In this document: piece by piece, positions 53,701 to 61,376 of the stretch | Layout of the letters: every line of letters begins with the position of its first letter | How positions within the stretch are numbered: the first letter of the stretch is position 1 | Origin: Daejeonia sp002484105 | GTDB taxonomy: Bacteria; Bacteroidota; Bacteroidia; Flavobacteriales; Weeksellaceae | Direction: 5' to 3' | Assembly (NCBI RefSeq): GCF_051175565.1 | Contig: NZ_CP195105.1 | Coordinates: forward strand, 2,852,001-2,916,000 | DNA length: 64,000 nucleotides | The notes under the pieces: generated by a model | Told to the model about the DNA's origin: nothing | Databases searched by the model: none | What the model saw: the letters and a program-made list of their open reading frames with translations, nothing else | Translations under genes and position numbers: made by a program

Positions 53701-53916
53701 ATGAAAGATCATTATCTTAATGGAAGAACGAGAGAAGAAATAATGGACAAGTTCGGACAGGGAGTATGATTTTCTGCATTCAGAAATCTGGATGTATGAA
53801 ATTGGTAAAAACCGGTTAGGAATGAGCCATTTTATTACATTGATAATCAGGATGATCGCGTCGTAAAGATGAAAACAATAACATACTATGGAAAGTTTAA
53901 ATTCAGTAAATTATAA
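53701..53916 (+). pseudogene. Small gene with two compensating frameshifts
   Basis: Frame one reads MKDHYLNGRTREEIMDKFGQ, frame two continues EYDFLHSEIWMYEIGKNRLG, and the original frame resumes NEPFYYIDNQDDRVVKMKT to a stop at 53914-53916. An extra G near 53760 and a missing A near 53821 account for it. The product would have had about 71 residues. Its opening echoes the neighbouring 53185 gene (short helix, then an aromatic strand), so it may be a decayed paralogue. Confidence 0.6.
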
Positions 53917-54229
53917 ACGCATATATTACGACCTGCTGTCAAAAAAATTCCCGGACAAAATGCCTCTTTTTCTGAAACTAATGAATAAAGACCCATTGAC
54001 CGCTTTAGACATTATAGAATTCAACGGAAAGATTTTCAGTGAAAATATCGATATTTATGAAGATTGCTTCAATCAAAGACATAAATCATACCAAAAGACA
54101 GATATACTGCGGATTTTAGAATACCAGAAGAAACATAATCTGACCAACAGCCAAATTAGCCAGCATTTCAGAATAAGCCGTAATACAATTTCTAAATGGA
54201 GGCGATTGTTTGCGGATTTTAGTTATTAG
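53888..54229 (+). CDS. Small HTH protein (transposase orfA-like)
   Basis: A 113-residue protein. The N-terminal part starts MESLNSVNYKRIYYDLLSKK; the C-terminal HTH (about 70-113) reads QKKHNLTNSQISQHFRISRN. This is the recognition-helix pattern of IS-type first ORFs, but no transposase follows. A second, different HTH protein lies at 52706. It overlaps the end of the frameshifted remnant by 29 nt. Likely DNA-binding; target unknown. Confidence 0.7.
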   Translation: MESLNSVNYKRIYYDLLSKKFPDKMPLFLKLMNKDPLTALDIIEFNGKIFSENIDIYEDCFNQRHKSYQKTDILRILEYQKKHNLTNSQISQHFRISRNTISKWRRLFADFSY

Positions 54230-54238
54230 TTTGTTTTG

Positions 54239-54271
54239 TTAAGAGCCACCTATACTGAGGATGGCTCTTAA
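54239..54271 (+). terminator. Stem-loop at the island right end
   Basis: Perfect 10-bp stem TTAAGAGCCA/TGGCTCTTAA with a 13-nt loop, between the HTH gene and the right direct repeat. The T-run is weak. Confidence 0.55.
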
Positions 54272-54285
54272 TTTCATCTGAAAAA

Positions 54286-54354
54286 TCAAGATTTTTTCAG
54301 AAGACTATCGATGGTTTTCTGGATAGCGGGATCGTCGGGCGTGATGGCGTAGTA
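54286..54354 (-). repeat. 69-bp direct repeat, right copy
   Basis: This is the 3' end of the intact TlpA-like gene, starting exactly with its stop codon. Identical to 48679-48747. Confidence 0.95.
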
Positions 54355-54807
54355 TTTTGCAATTTTGCCTTTCTGGTCCACAATCAGGAAGCGTGGGATC
54401 CAGTTCAGGTCAATATAATTGTTGAAGGTATTCTTCCAGCCTTCATCAAACCAATAGTTTTCGCCGCTTTCGATATTGAATTTTTCGATGCCTTTTTTCC
54501 ATTTATCTTCGGCACGATCCAGTGAAAAATACACAAAATCTACATCGGGGTTTTTGTCTTTAAGTTCATGAGTCCCGGGAAGCGCCTTGATGCAGTCGCC
54601 GCACCAGCTTGCCCAGAAATCAATCACCAGTACTTTCCCCTGATGTTCTTTCAGGATGGCGGCCACAGTAGTCTTGTTTCCGTTGGTTGCTGTGATTTTC
54701 TGCTGCAGCACTTCGGGAGTAAAAGTAGTCTTCAAAACTTTCGGAACGTCCTGAGCATAAGTATTGATTCCCCATGCCAGTATTCCTGCTGTTATCCATT
54801 TCTTCAT
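54286..54807 (-). CDS. TlpA-like thioredoxin-fold protein
   Basis: A 173-residue exported thiol-disulfide oxidoreductase. The signal peptide is AGILAWGINTYAQ (about 1-19), and the active site is FWASWCGDCIKALPG, with the less common CGDC redox pair. The cis-Pro is in LNWIPRFLIVD. It probably reduces disulfides in the periplasm. The ATG at 54807 was preferred to one 48 nt upstream, which would put an odd 16 residues before the signal. Its last 23 codons are duplicated at 48679-48747. Confidence 0.88.
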   Translation of the reverse strand: MKKWITAGILAWGINTYAQDVPKVLKTTFTPEVLQQKITATNGNKTTVAAILKEHQGKVLVIDFWASWCGDCIKALPGTHELKDKNPDVDFVYFSLDRAEDKWKKGIEKFNIESGENYWFDEGWKNTFNNYIDLNWIPRFLIVDQKGKIAKYYAITPDDPAIQKTIDSLLKKS

Positions 54808-55222
54808 ACTTTTAATAATTTTTTGGGTTAAAAAAGCTCCGATTTTCTGTTTCAAAAATAGTATTTATCTTGCTACCGGATTTTTACTGATCTCTTACAA
54901 CATCATTAACAATCTGAACGATGCTCTGCAGAAGTCGTTTCCTTGCTGTATCAATATCCAGACCAACAGAAATGCTGCAAAAAAAAATGCCACATAAAAA
55001 ATACATTTTCTTGTTTTAGAAAAAACAAAACGACAGTGATACTCCTACATCATGAAGGACTAAAAGCAGCTACCGGTTCTGGGTTGTTTCTGTACAGTGA
55101 AGCTTCCTGTGAAAAATCAGTTTATTTTTTTTGAAAACTCAAAAATATTTGTTTCCACAAAACGTTAAAATATCTGTCCTTTGCTACTGGAAGGGGTTTA
55201 ACACTTTATTAACAGAAAAGAC
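54808..55222. other. Intergenic region, no confident gene
   Basis: A 415-bp gap between divergent genes. A 40-codon minus-strand ORF (54884-55006, beginning MYFLCGIFFCSISVG) looks like a possible small exported peptide but has no clear promoter. The rest is AT-rich with no repeats or RNA-like structure that I can see. Confidence 0.4.
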
Positions 55223-55230
55223 TATCTTTG
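55223..55230 (+). promoter_or_regulatory. Promoter -7 element of the fkbM gene
   Basis: TATCTTTG (TAnnTTTG), 20 nt before the ATG at 55250. Confidence 0.6.
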
Positions 55231-55249
55231 CCGCTACGTTGATCAGATT

Positions 55250-56044
55250 ATGTCACTATACAGTTCACTTGCAGAGTATCTGCAGTTTTTTGCACCCTCG
55301 TTTTACAGACAGCGTTTCTTCAAGAAACTGAATGGCCTGACGCCGGAAAACGTCCTGAAACGTGGTATAGAACCAGAATTCCTGTGGCTGTCAGGCTATC
55401 TGAAGCCCAACGACGTCTTTATGGATATTGGCGCCAATGTGGGGGCATATATCTACCAGGCTGAGAAGATTATTCCTGCAGAAAACATCATTGCCTTTGA
55501 ACCAAATCCGGGACTCTACAGACGTCTGAAAAGGATTTTCAGGAAAGTCAGCATTTATCCAGTGGCTCTCTCTGATGAAACTACCGAAGCACTCTTTAAA
55601 ATTCCGGTTATTCATGGTAAAAAAGTACATTCAAGAGGCACACTTCTCACCAACCTTCGCGAAAAAGACGAGGAAAAATCCGTGATGGGAAAAGTTAAAG
55701 TCACCACACTGGACGACTGGACAGCACAGTACCGACCGGAAAAAATCAGTTTCGTAAAAATGGACGTGGAAGGCAACGAAATCCGCACGGCAAAAGGTGC
55801 CGGAAATACCATCCGCCGGTTTCATCCGACACTGATGATTGAAATTGAGCAGCGCCACCATCAGGAGCCGGTCTGGAATTTCATACGGGAAACCGAACAG
55901 CTCGGCTATACCGCACATTATCTGAACCGCGAAACGCTGCAGCCCGAACGGCTGACGGAAGAATTCTACCGCAAACAGCTTTCGGACAACGTCAAAAATT
56001 ATCAGCAGTATATTAACAATATCATCTTTTTACCCAATACATGA
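55250..56044 (+). CDS. FkbM family methyltransferase
   Basis: A 264-residue SAM-dependent methyltransferase. Motif I is FMDIGANVGAYIY (about 56-68), the acidic SAM residue is in IIAFEPNPGLYRRL, and the later KMDVEGNEI motif is typical of FkbM. Members methylate sugars in glycans and glycolipids. It overlaps the flippase gene by 4 nt (ATGA), which points to modification of a surface polysaccharide or lipid-linked glycan. Confidence 0.9.
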   Translation: MSLYSSLAEYLQFFAPSFYRQRFFKKLNGLTPENVLKRGIEPEFLWLSGYLKPNDVFMDIGANVGAYIYQAEKIIPAENIIAFEPNPGLYRRLKRIFRKVSIYPVALSDETTEALFKIPVIHGKKVHSRGTLLTNLREKDEEKSVMGKVKVTTLDDWTAQYRPEKISFVKMDVEGNEIRTAKGAGNTIRRFHPTLMIEIEQRHHQEPVWNFIRETEQLGYTAHYLNRETLQPERLTEEFYRKQLSDNVKNYQQYINNIIFLPNT

Positions 56045-57516
56045 GTGTAGTTGCCAGACAGAGTTTTAAATATACCTTAATCGGATATCTCGGCTTTCTG
56101 CTGGGGACGCTTTCCTCCATTTTTCTTTTTACGAGGAATTTCGCGTTTTACGGACAGCTTCAGTATATTAAAAATACGGCAGAAGTGATTGTTCCGTTCA
56201 TTGTTTTCGGAATTTCTTATTCCAATGTCAAATTTTTCTATCAGATCAGTAAAGACGGCAAACATCACAATATGCTGTCGCTGTCGCTGCTGGCCATAGC
56301 CGTCAATTTTCTGATTTTTGCGACAGGTTTTTATGTGGTTTCATTGGTATTTCCGGAGATCCGAACCTATAAAGTCTGGATGTATCGCTATTACATTCTG
56401 CCATTGGTACTGATGCTGTCGCTGTCGGCAGTGCTGAACAAATTTACGTCTAACTACAAGCGTATTGCGGTTTCCAATGTTTTTGACAATCTTTTCCCGA
56501 AACTTGCCAATATCTCTGCATTCGTACTTTTCTATTTTGCCGGGGCTTCGCAGATGATTTCTACTGGAGTTTTCCTGCTGTTTTTCCTGGGATCGACAAT
56601 GGGATATTTTTCCTATACCCACAAACTTGAGAAGATAAAACCCGATTTTTCTACCGGATATTTCAAACAGAACAAGCTGTGGAAAGAATTTCTCAGCTAC
56701 AGTTTTTTTGGTTTTCTGGGAACATTCGGAAATTATATCAGCATTAACGGAACTATGATCGGTGAATTTCTGGGAATGGACGAACTTGGGATGTACTGGA
56801 CATTGTATGCGATGACGTCGCTGATTTCCATACCGCAGCTTGGCCTGTTCAATGTTTCCGCACCGATTATCAACGAATGTCTTGAAGAAAAAAAATACGA
56901 AGAACTGGACCGCTTCTACAAAAAAACCTCCCTCATGCTGTTTTTTCTGGGTGCAGTGCTGTTTTCCTGTCTGGCCATAGGATTTCCGTATCTGGCATCC
57001 CTGATGAAAAACGGCGATGCACTGAAAGACTACCAGCTGGTCATCTGGATCTGGGGCTCGGCAATACTTGCAGATCTGGCAACAGGTTTTAACGGAAACA
57101 TCATTTCGCTTTCCAGATACTACAAGTTCAACATTATTGTAATGTTGCTGCTGGCTGTACTGACCGTTTCTCTGAATCTGTATTTCATTAAAGAAACCCA
57201 CCTCCGGCTTGTCGGCATTGCCATTTCAACTGCCATTTCACTTACTGTGTACAATGCCATCAAGATTGTATTTAATTATATAAAATTCCAAGTCTCTCCG
57301 TTCTCGATTGAGATGATATACGGATCCATTGTCTGTACGCTGGCGATCACTTTTGCGATGATTCTGCCTGATTTCCACAACAATTACATCAATCTGTTCT
57401 ACAAACCGGCAGTGGTGCTGTCCGTAATCCTTGCAGGCAACTATTTTCTCCGCATTCTTCCGGTAGAAGAATACCTGACCAAAGGCTTTCTGAAGAGCCT
57501 CATCAAGTTCAAATAA
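56041..57516 (+). CDS. Polysaccharide biosynthesis/O-antigen flippase-like protein (MOP superfamily)
   Basis: A 491-residue inner-membrane protein with 12-14 predicted helices spread evenly along the chain and few charged loops. The overall look (N-terminal SFKYTLIGYLGFLLGTLSSI, repeated FGxxG-like bends) fits Wzx-type flippases of the MATE/MOP superfamily, which turn lipid-linked glycans across the membrane. It is translationally coupled to the FkbM methyltransferase; no glycosyltransferase is present nearby, so the glycan is unknown. Confidence 0.82.
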   Translation: MSVVARQSFKYTLIGYLGFLLGTLSSIFLFTRNFAFYGQLQYIKNTAEVIVPFIVFGISYSNVKFFYQISKDGKHHNMLSLSLLAIAVNFLIFATGFYVVSLVFPEIRTYKVWMYRYYILPLVLMLSLSAVLNKFTSNYKRIAVSNVFDNLFPKLANISAFVLFYFAGASQMISTGVFLLFFLGSTMGYFSYTHKLEKIKPDFSTGYFKQNKLWKEFLSYSFFGFLGTFGNYISINGTMIGEFLGMDELGMYWTLYAMTSLISIPQLGLFNVSAPIINECLEEKKYEELDRFYKKTSLMLFFLGAVLFSCLAIGFPYLASLMKNGDALKDYQLVIWIWGSAILADLATGFNGNIISLSRYYKFNIIVMLLLAVLTVSLNLYFIKETHLRLVGIAISTAISLTVYNAIKIVFNYIKFQVSPFSIEMIYGSIVCTLAITFAMILPDFHNNYINLFYKPAVVLSVILAGNYFLRILPVEEYLTKGFLKSLIKFK

Positions 57517-57574
57517 AAAAAAGGAGCATTCGTTTTGTAAAGCCCCTTAATGTGTTTTCGTCCGGATTTTGTCT

Positions 57575-59095
57575 CTATTCCTTTTCCTGATCTGCTTTCA
57601 GCACGGTTTCATAGAGATCTGTACGGCGGTCTCTCATAATCTGTACTGAACCGTTGTAATGAAGCTCTTTCAGGAGGTTGAGGTCTACATCCACGATCAG
57701 TGTCATTTCAGTATTCGGCGTCGCTTCTCCTTTTACTGCATTGGAGGGAAACGCAAAATCTGAAGGTGTAAAGACGGCAGCCTGTCCAAACTGAATATCC
57801 ATATTGCTGACCCCCGGAAGATTGCCCACACAACCGGCGATGGCCACATAACATTCATTTTCAATGGCTCGTGCAGCAGCGCATGTGCGCACCCTCGTAT
57901 AGGCATTCTGCGTATCGGTGAGGTATGGCACAAGCAGGATTTTCATTCCCTGGTCGGCAAGAATCCGCGTCAGTTCCGGAAATTCTGCATCATAGCATAC
58001 AAGAATGCCAACTTTTCCGCAGTCCGTATCGAAGACCTTCACTTCGTTGCCGCCGAGCATTCCATAATGTTTGCGTTCGTTCGGTGTAATATGAATTTTG
58101 CGGTATTCGTCGCGTTTTCCGTCGCGGTGCAGCAGATAGCTGACGTTGTAGAGATTTCCGTTTTCCATCACAGGCATACTTCCCGCAACAATATTCACAT
58201 TATAGCTGACGGCATATTCTGCAATTTTGTTGACGATTTCTTCGGTTTTTCCGGCCAGTTTTTCCATTGCCTCCCTTTCATGCAGATCGTTGTATGCAGA
58301 AAGCAGCGGCGTATTGAAAAACTCCGGAAACAGGCAGAAGTCTGCTTCATAACCACTGATGGCATCTACAAAAAACTCCACCTGTTCGTAGAAGACACTG
58401 ATGTCCTTGAACGGGCGCATTTGCCATTGTACAAGCCCAAGCCGTATTACGCTGTCCTGCATGGTATTCCGCTTGCGGGTATAGTAAATATTGTTCCATT
58501 GCAGCAGCACTGCGTATTCTTTGGATTCTGTATCGCCTTTCAGATAACCTTTCAGAACCTTGATGGGCGAAAAACTGTTCGACAACTGGAACGTCAGCAC
58601 AGGATCATAAATTTCCTTCAAACGTACTTTTCTGATATATTCTCTCGGTGAGAGTTCGTCGCTGTAAAGATGATAATTCGGTATCCTGCCACCAATGATA
58701 ATCGATTTGAGGTTTTTGATTTCGCAGAGTTCTTTTCTCGCATCATAAAGCCTCCTTCCCAGACGCAAAGAACGATATTCGGGATGCACAAACACTTCAA
58801 TACCATAGAGTACATCTCCGCTGTTGGTATGTGTGTTGAAGGTTTCATGACCGGTAATTTCATCATACGTATGGTCGTCTCCAAAAAGTTCATACTGTAC
58901 AATAATGGAAAGGGCTGCTGCTACAAGCTTTCCGTCCACCGTGATACACAACTGGCCTTCGGGGAAAATGGAGGTTAGTTTCTGAATATTTCTTTTCGAC
59001 CATGTGTTGTCTTCAATATCGGGATAGGCTTCCTGCATGGATTCTACAAGTTCATCATAGTCATCCAGTGAAAGTTTTCGTATGTCTACCTGCAT
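57575..59095 (-). CDS. GNAT N-acetyltransferase fused to a nitrilase-superfamily hydrolase
   Basis: A 506-residue bifunctional protein. Residues 1-185 are a GNAT domain (acetyl-CoA loop RSLRLGRRLYDARK). Residues about 210-495 are a carbon-nitrogen hydrolase with the catalytic triad: Glu in LFPEFFN, Lys in YRKIHITPNE, Cys in ILVCYDAEFPE. The pairing is known in several bacteria, but the substrate is not. Cytosolic. No operon partner; divergent from dus. Confidence 0.9.
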   Translation of the reverse strand: MQVDIRKLSLDDYDELVESMQEAYPDIEDNTWSKRNIQKLTSIFPEGQLCITVDGKLVAAALSIIVQYELFGDDHTYDEITGHETFNTHTNSGDVLYGIEVFVHPEYRSLRLGRRLYDARKELCEIKNLKSIIIGGRIPNYHLYSDELSPREYIRKVRLKEIYDPVLTFQLSNSFSPIKVLKGYLKGDTESKEYAVLLQWNNIYYTRKRNTMQDSVIRLGLVQWQMRPFKDISVFYEQVEFFVDAISGYEADFCLFPEFFNTPLLSAYNDLHEREAMEKLAGKTEEIVNKIAEYAVSYNVNIVAGSMPVMENGNLYNVSYLLHRDGKRDEYRKIHITPNERKHYGMLGGNEVKVFDTDCGKVGILVCYDAEFPELTRILADQGMKILLVPYLTDTQNAYTRVRTCAAARAIENECYVAIAGCVGNLPGVSNMDIQFGQAAVFTPSDFAFPSNAVKGEATPNTEMTLIVDVDLNLLKELHYNGSVQIMRDRRTDLYETVLKADQEKE

Positions 59096-59265
59096 GTAAA
59101 AAATTTAAGTTGAAAGATCATAAGTACATCGTGTTAACAGAATGCAAAGTTAAAAAGATTCTGCCGGAAATTGTTTTCAGAATTTTCTTATGATGTTTTT
59201 ATTTTATCATTCAAAGATTTCAAATTTCATAAAATGAAAGCAAAACCGGCATCCGCGAAAATGCT

Positions 59266-59273
59266 TATCTTTG
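59266..59273 (+). promoter_or_regulatory. dus promoter -7 element, almost at the ATG
   Basis: TATCTTTG (TAnnTTTG) ends 4 nt before the ATG at 59278, implying a leaderless or nearly leaderless mRNA. Confidence 0.55.
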
Positions 59274-59277
59274 CGCC

Positions 59278-60276
59278 ATGTTAAAAATAGGGAATATAGA
59301 ACTACCTGATTTTCCGCTGCTTCTGGCACCTATGGAAGATGTCAGCGACCCACCGTTCAGAAGGTTATGCAAGATGCACGGAGCCGATATGATGTATTCC
59401 GAATTCATATCTTCGGAAGGCCTCATCCGCGATGCGATGAAGAGCCGCAAAAAGCTCGACATTTTCGATTACGAACGCCCGGTGGGCATCCAGATTTTTG
59501 GCGGAGACGAAGACGCTATGGCCATGTCCGCACGCATTGTAGAAACGGTAGAGCCCGATCTCGTGGATATCAATTTCGGATGTCCGGTGAAGAAAGTGGT
59601 CTGCAAAGGTGCCGGCGCCGGCGTTCTGAAAGATGTAGACCTCATGGTACGCCTTACAAAAGCCGTTGTACGCTCTACCCACCTTCCCGTAACCGTGAAA
59701 ACACGCCTCGGATGGGATACGCAAAACATCAATATTGATGAAGTAGCCGAACGCCTGCAGGATGCCGGCATCAAAGCACTGACCATCCATGCCCGCACCC
59801 GCTCACAGATGTACAAAGGCGAAGCCGACTGGGAACATATCTCCCGCATCAAACAGAACCCGAACATTGAAATTCCTGTTTTCGGAAATGGTGATATCGA
59901 CTCGCCGCAGAAAGCACTCGAATACCGCGAAAAATATGCCTGTGATGGGATCATGATTGGCCGCGCCGCCATCGGATATCCCTGGATATTCAATGAAATC
60001 AAACAGTATTTTCGGGAGGGCACACTGCTGCCCGGGCCTTCCATAAGCGACCGCCTGGAAGCAGTTCGCCAGCACGCAGAATGGAGTATGGAATGGAAAG
60101 GCGAGCGCCTGGGCCTGATTGAGATGCGCCAGCACTACAGTAATTATTTCCGTGGTGTACCGCATTTTAAAGATTTTAAAAGAAAATTTCTCGAAGTGCT
60201 GACCATGAATGAAATGGAAAGCCTGATCGCCGAAACCCGCGATTTCTATGAACACTTCCCCACAGAGGTATCATAA
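59278..60276 (+). CDS. dusB: tRNA-dihydrouridine synthase (DusB type)
   Basis: A 332-residue FMN enzyme that reduces uridines in the tRNA D-loop. The TIM barrel begins LLLAPMEDVSDPPFRRLC, followed by INFGCPVKKVVCKGAGAG with the catalytic Cys, then ALTIHARTRSQ, and the FMN-phosphate loops GNGDID and DGIMIGRAAIG. Length is standard. Assignment as DusB rather than DusA/C rests on overall likeness. A GC-rich repeat follows its stop. Confidence 0.93.
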   Translation: MLKIGNIELPDFPLLLAPMEDVSDPPFRRLCKMHGADMMYSEFISSEGLIRDAMKSRKKLDIFDYERPVGIQIFGGDEDAMAMSARIVETVEPDLVDINFGCPVKKVVCKGAGAGVLKDVDLMVRLTKAVVRSTHLPVTVKTRLGWDTQNINIDEVAERLQDAGIKALTIHARTRSQMYKGEADWEHISRIKQNPNIEIPVFGNGDIDSPQKALEYREKYACDGIMIGRAAIGYPWIFNEIKQYFREGTLLPGPSISDRLEAVRQHAEWSMEWKGERLGLIEMRQHYSNYFRGVPHFKDFKRKFLEVLTMNEMESLIAETRDFYEHFPTEVS

Positions 60277-60313
60277 AGCATCTTCGTGACTGCCACTGCC
60301 CCCATAGCCCCGG

Positions 60314-60383
60314 TTGCAGCGGCTACCCCGCAGTGGAGCCGCGGAGCGAAGCGGAGCGGCGAAACGAGGAGTAATAGCGGAAA
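60314..60383 (+). repeat. GC-rich dispersed repeat, copy 2
   Basis: Same 70-bp block as 26653-26722 (5 mismatches). It lies 38 nt past the dus stop and about 70 nt before the ABC ATPase. Confidence 0.9.
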
Positions 60384-60455
60384 ACGGGTTCCCGGCTCCT
60401 GAAAAAAATGTAACTTTTGCCTCCATATTTCAACTAACAACTGCAAAGAACTACC

Positions 60456-61376
60456 ATGCTGAACGCTGAAAACATCAATAAATCCTACAACTCCGGCAAG
60501 AAAATCGCACTGAAGGATTTCAGTATTCACGTCCCTACCGGCTCCATCTATGGGCTTCTGGGTCCCAATGGCGCAGGAAAAACGTCTTTTATCCGGATTA
60601 TCAACCAGATTACGCAACCCGATTCGGGGAATATCACCATTGACGGTGTTCCGCTGAACCCTGCCCACATCCGGGATATCGGCTACATGCCCGAAGAACG
60701 TGGTCTGTACAAAAATATGAACATTGGCGACCAGCTGCTGTATTTCGGCGAGCTGAAAGGCATGTCTAAAAACGATGCACTGACGGAAGCAAAAAAATGG
60801 TTCGACCTGCTGCACATCGATCACTGGTGGAAGAAGAAACTGTCGGAACTTTCGAAAGGAATGGCTCAGAAAATACAGTTCGTGGTGACTGTGCTGCACC
60901 GTCCGAAACTTCTGATCCTGGACGAGCCTTTTTCCGGTTTTGACCCGGTGAATGCCAACCTTATCAAAGACCAGATCCTGCGCCTGAAACAGGAAGGCAC
61001 CACCATCATCCTTTCCACCCACCGCATGGAAAGTGTTGAGGAAATGTGTGACTTTGTTGCACTGATCAACAATGCCCGCAAAATCCTCGACGGAAAAGTT
61101 TTTGACGTTCGCGAGCAGTTCAAGAAGAATATCTTCAGCGTAGTGCTTACTGAGGCAGATGAAACCGCTTTTGAACGTTTTGGCCAAAAGTATTCCGTGG
61201 ACAACGTACAGCGACAAAACGGCATGCTGATGTTTGATATCCATGGCAACCATGCGCAGAACGAAACCCTCACCGATCTGCTGAAAACAGGAAATATCCG
61301 AACCTTTGATGAAAAAATACCAGGCATGAATGAAGTTTTCATCAGTGCCGTAAGCCAAAAAAACAGTTATGAATAA
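60456..61376 (+). CDS. ABC transporter ATP-binding protein (NatA-like)
   Basis: A 306-residue ATPase with Walker A GPNGAGKTSFIR, Q-loop GYMPEERGLYKNM, signature LSKGMAQK, Walker B LLILDEPFSGFDP and the H-loop STHRMESVEEM. The C-terminus (about 220-306) fits DUF4162, found in Na+ or multidrug exporter ATPases. Overlaps the permease start by 8 nt. Confidence 0.93.
   Translation: MLNAENINKSYNSGKKIALKDFSIHVPTGSIYGLLGPNGAGKTSFIRIINQITQPDSGNITIDGVPLNPAHIRDIGYMPEERGLYKNMNIGDQLLYFGELKGMSKNDALTEAKKWFDLLHIDHWWKKKLSELSKGMAQKIQFVVTVLHRPKLLILDEPFSGFDPVNANLIKDQILRLKQEGTTIILSTHRMESVEEMCDFVALINNARKILDGKVFDVREQFKKNIFSVVLTEADETAFERFGQKYSVDNVQRQNGMLMFDIHGNHAQNETLTDLLKTGNIRTFDEKIPGMNEVFISAVSQKNSYE

Larger units (their letters stand above)
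48748..54285. mobile_element. 5.5-kb accessory island between direct repeats
   Basis: Removing 48679-54285 would rejoin the intact TlpA-like gene with its terminator. The island holds a TPR/AraC regulator, two secreted/surface-type genes, two small HTH (transposase-like) genes, two small hypotheticals and one frameshifted remnant. It is more AT-rich than its surroundings. No integrase, recombinase or terminal inverted repeat was found, so the route of entry is unknown. Confidence 0.6.

Noticed and set aside
48748..54285. Island as an integrative conjugative element or prophage
   Set aside because: No integrase, relaxase, replication or structural phage gene; only the direct repeats and cargo are seen.
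54884..55006. 40-codon minus-strand ORF upstream of the TlpA-like gene
   Set aside because: Signal-like start, but no promoter or conservation evidence; reported only as a possibility within the gap entry.
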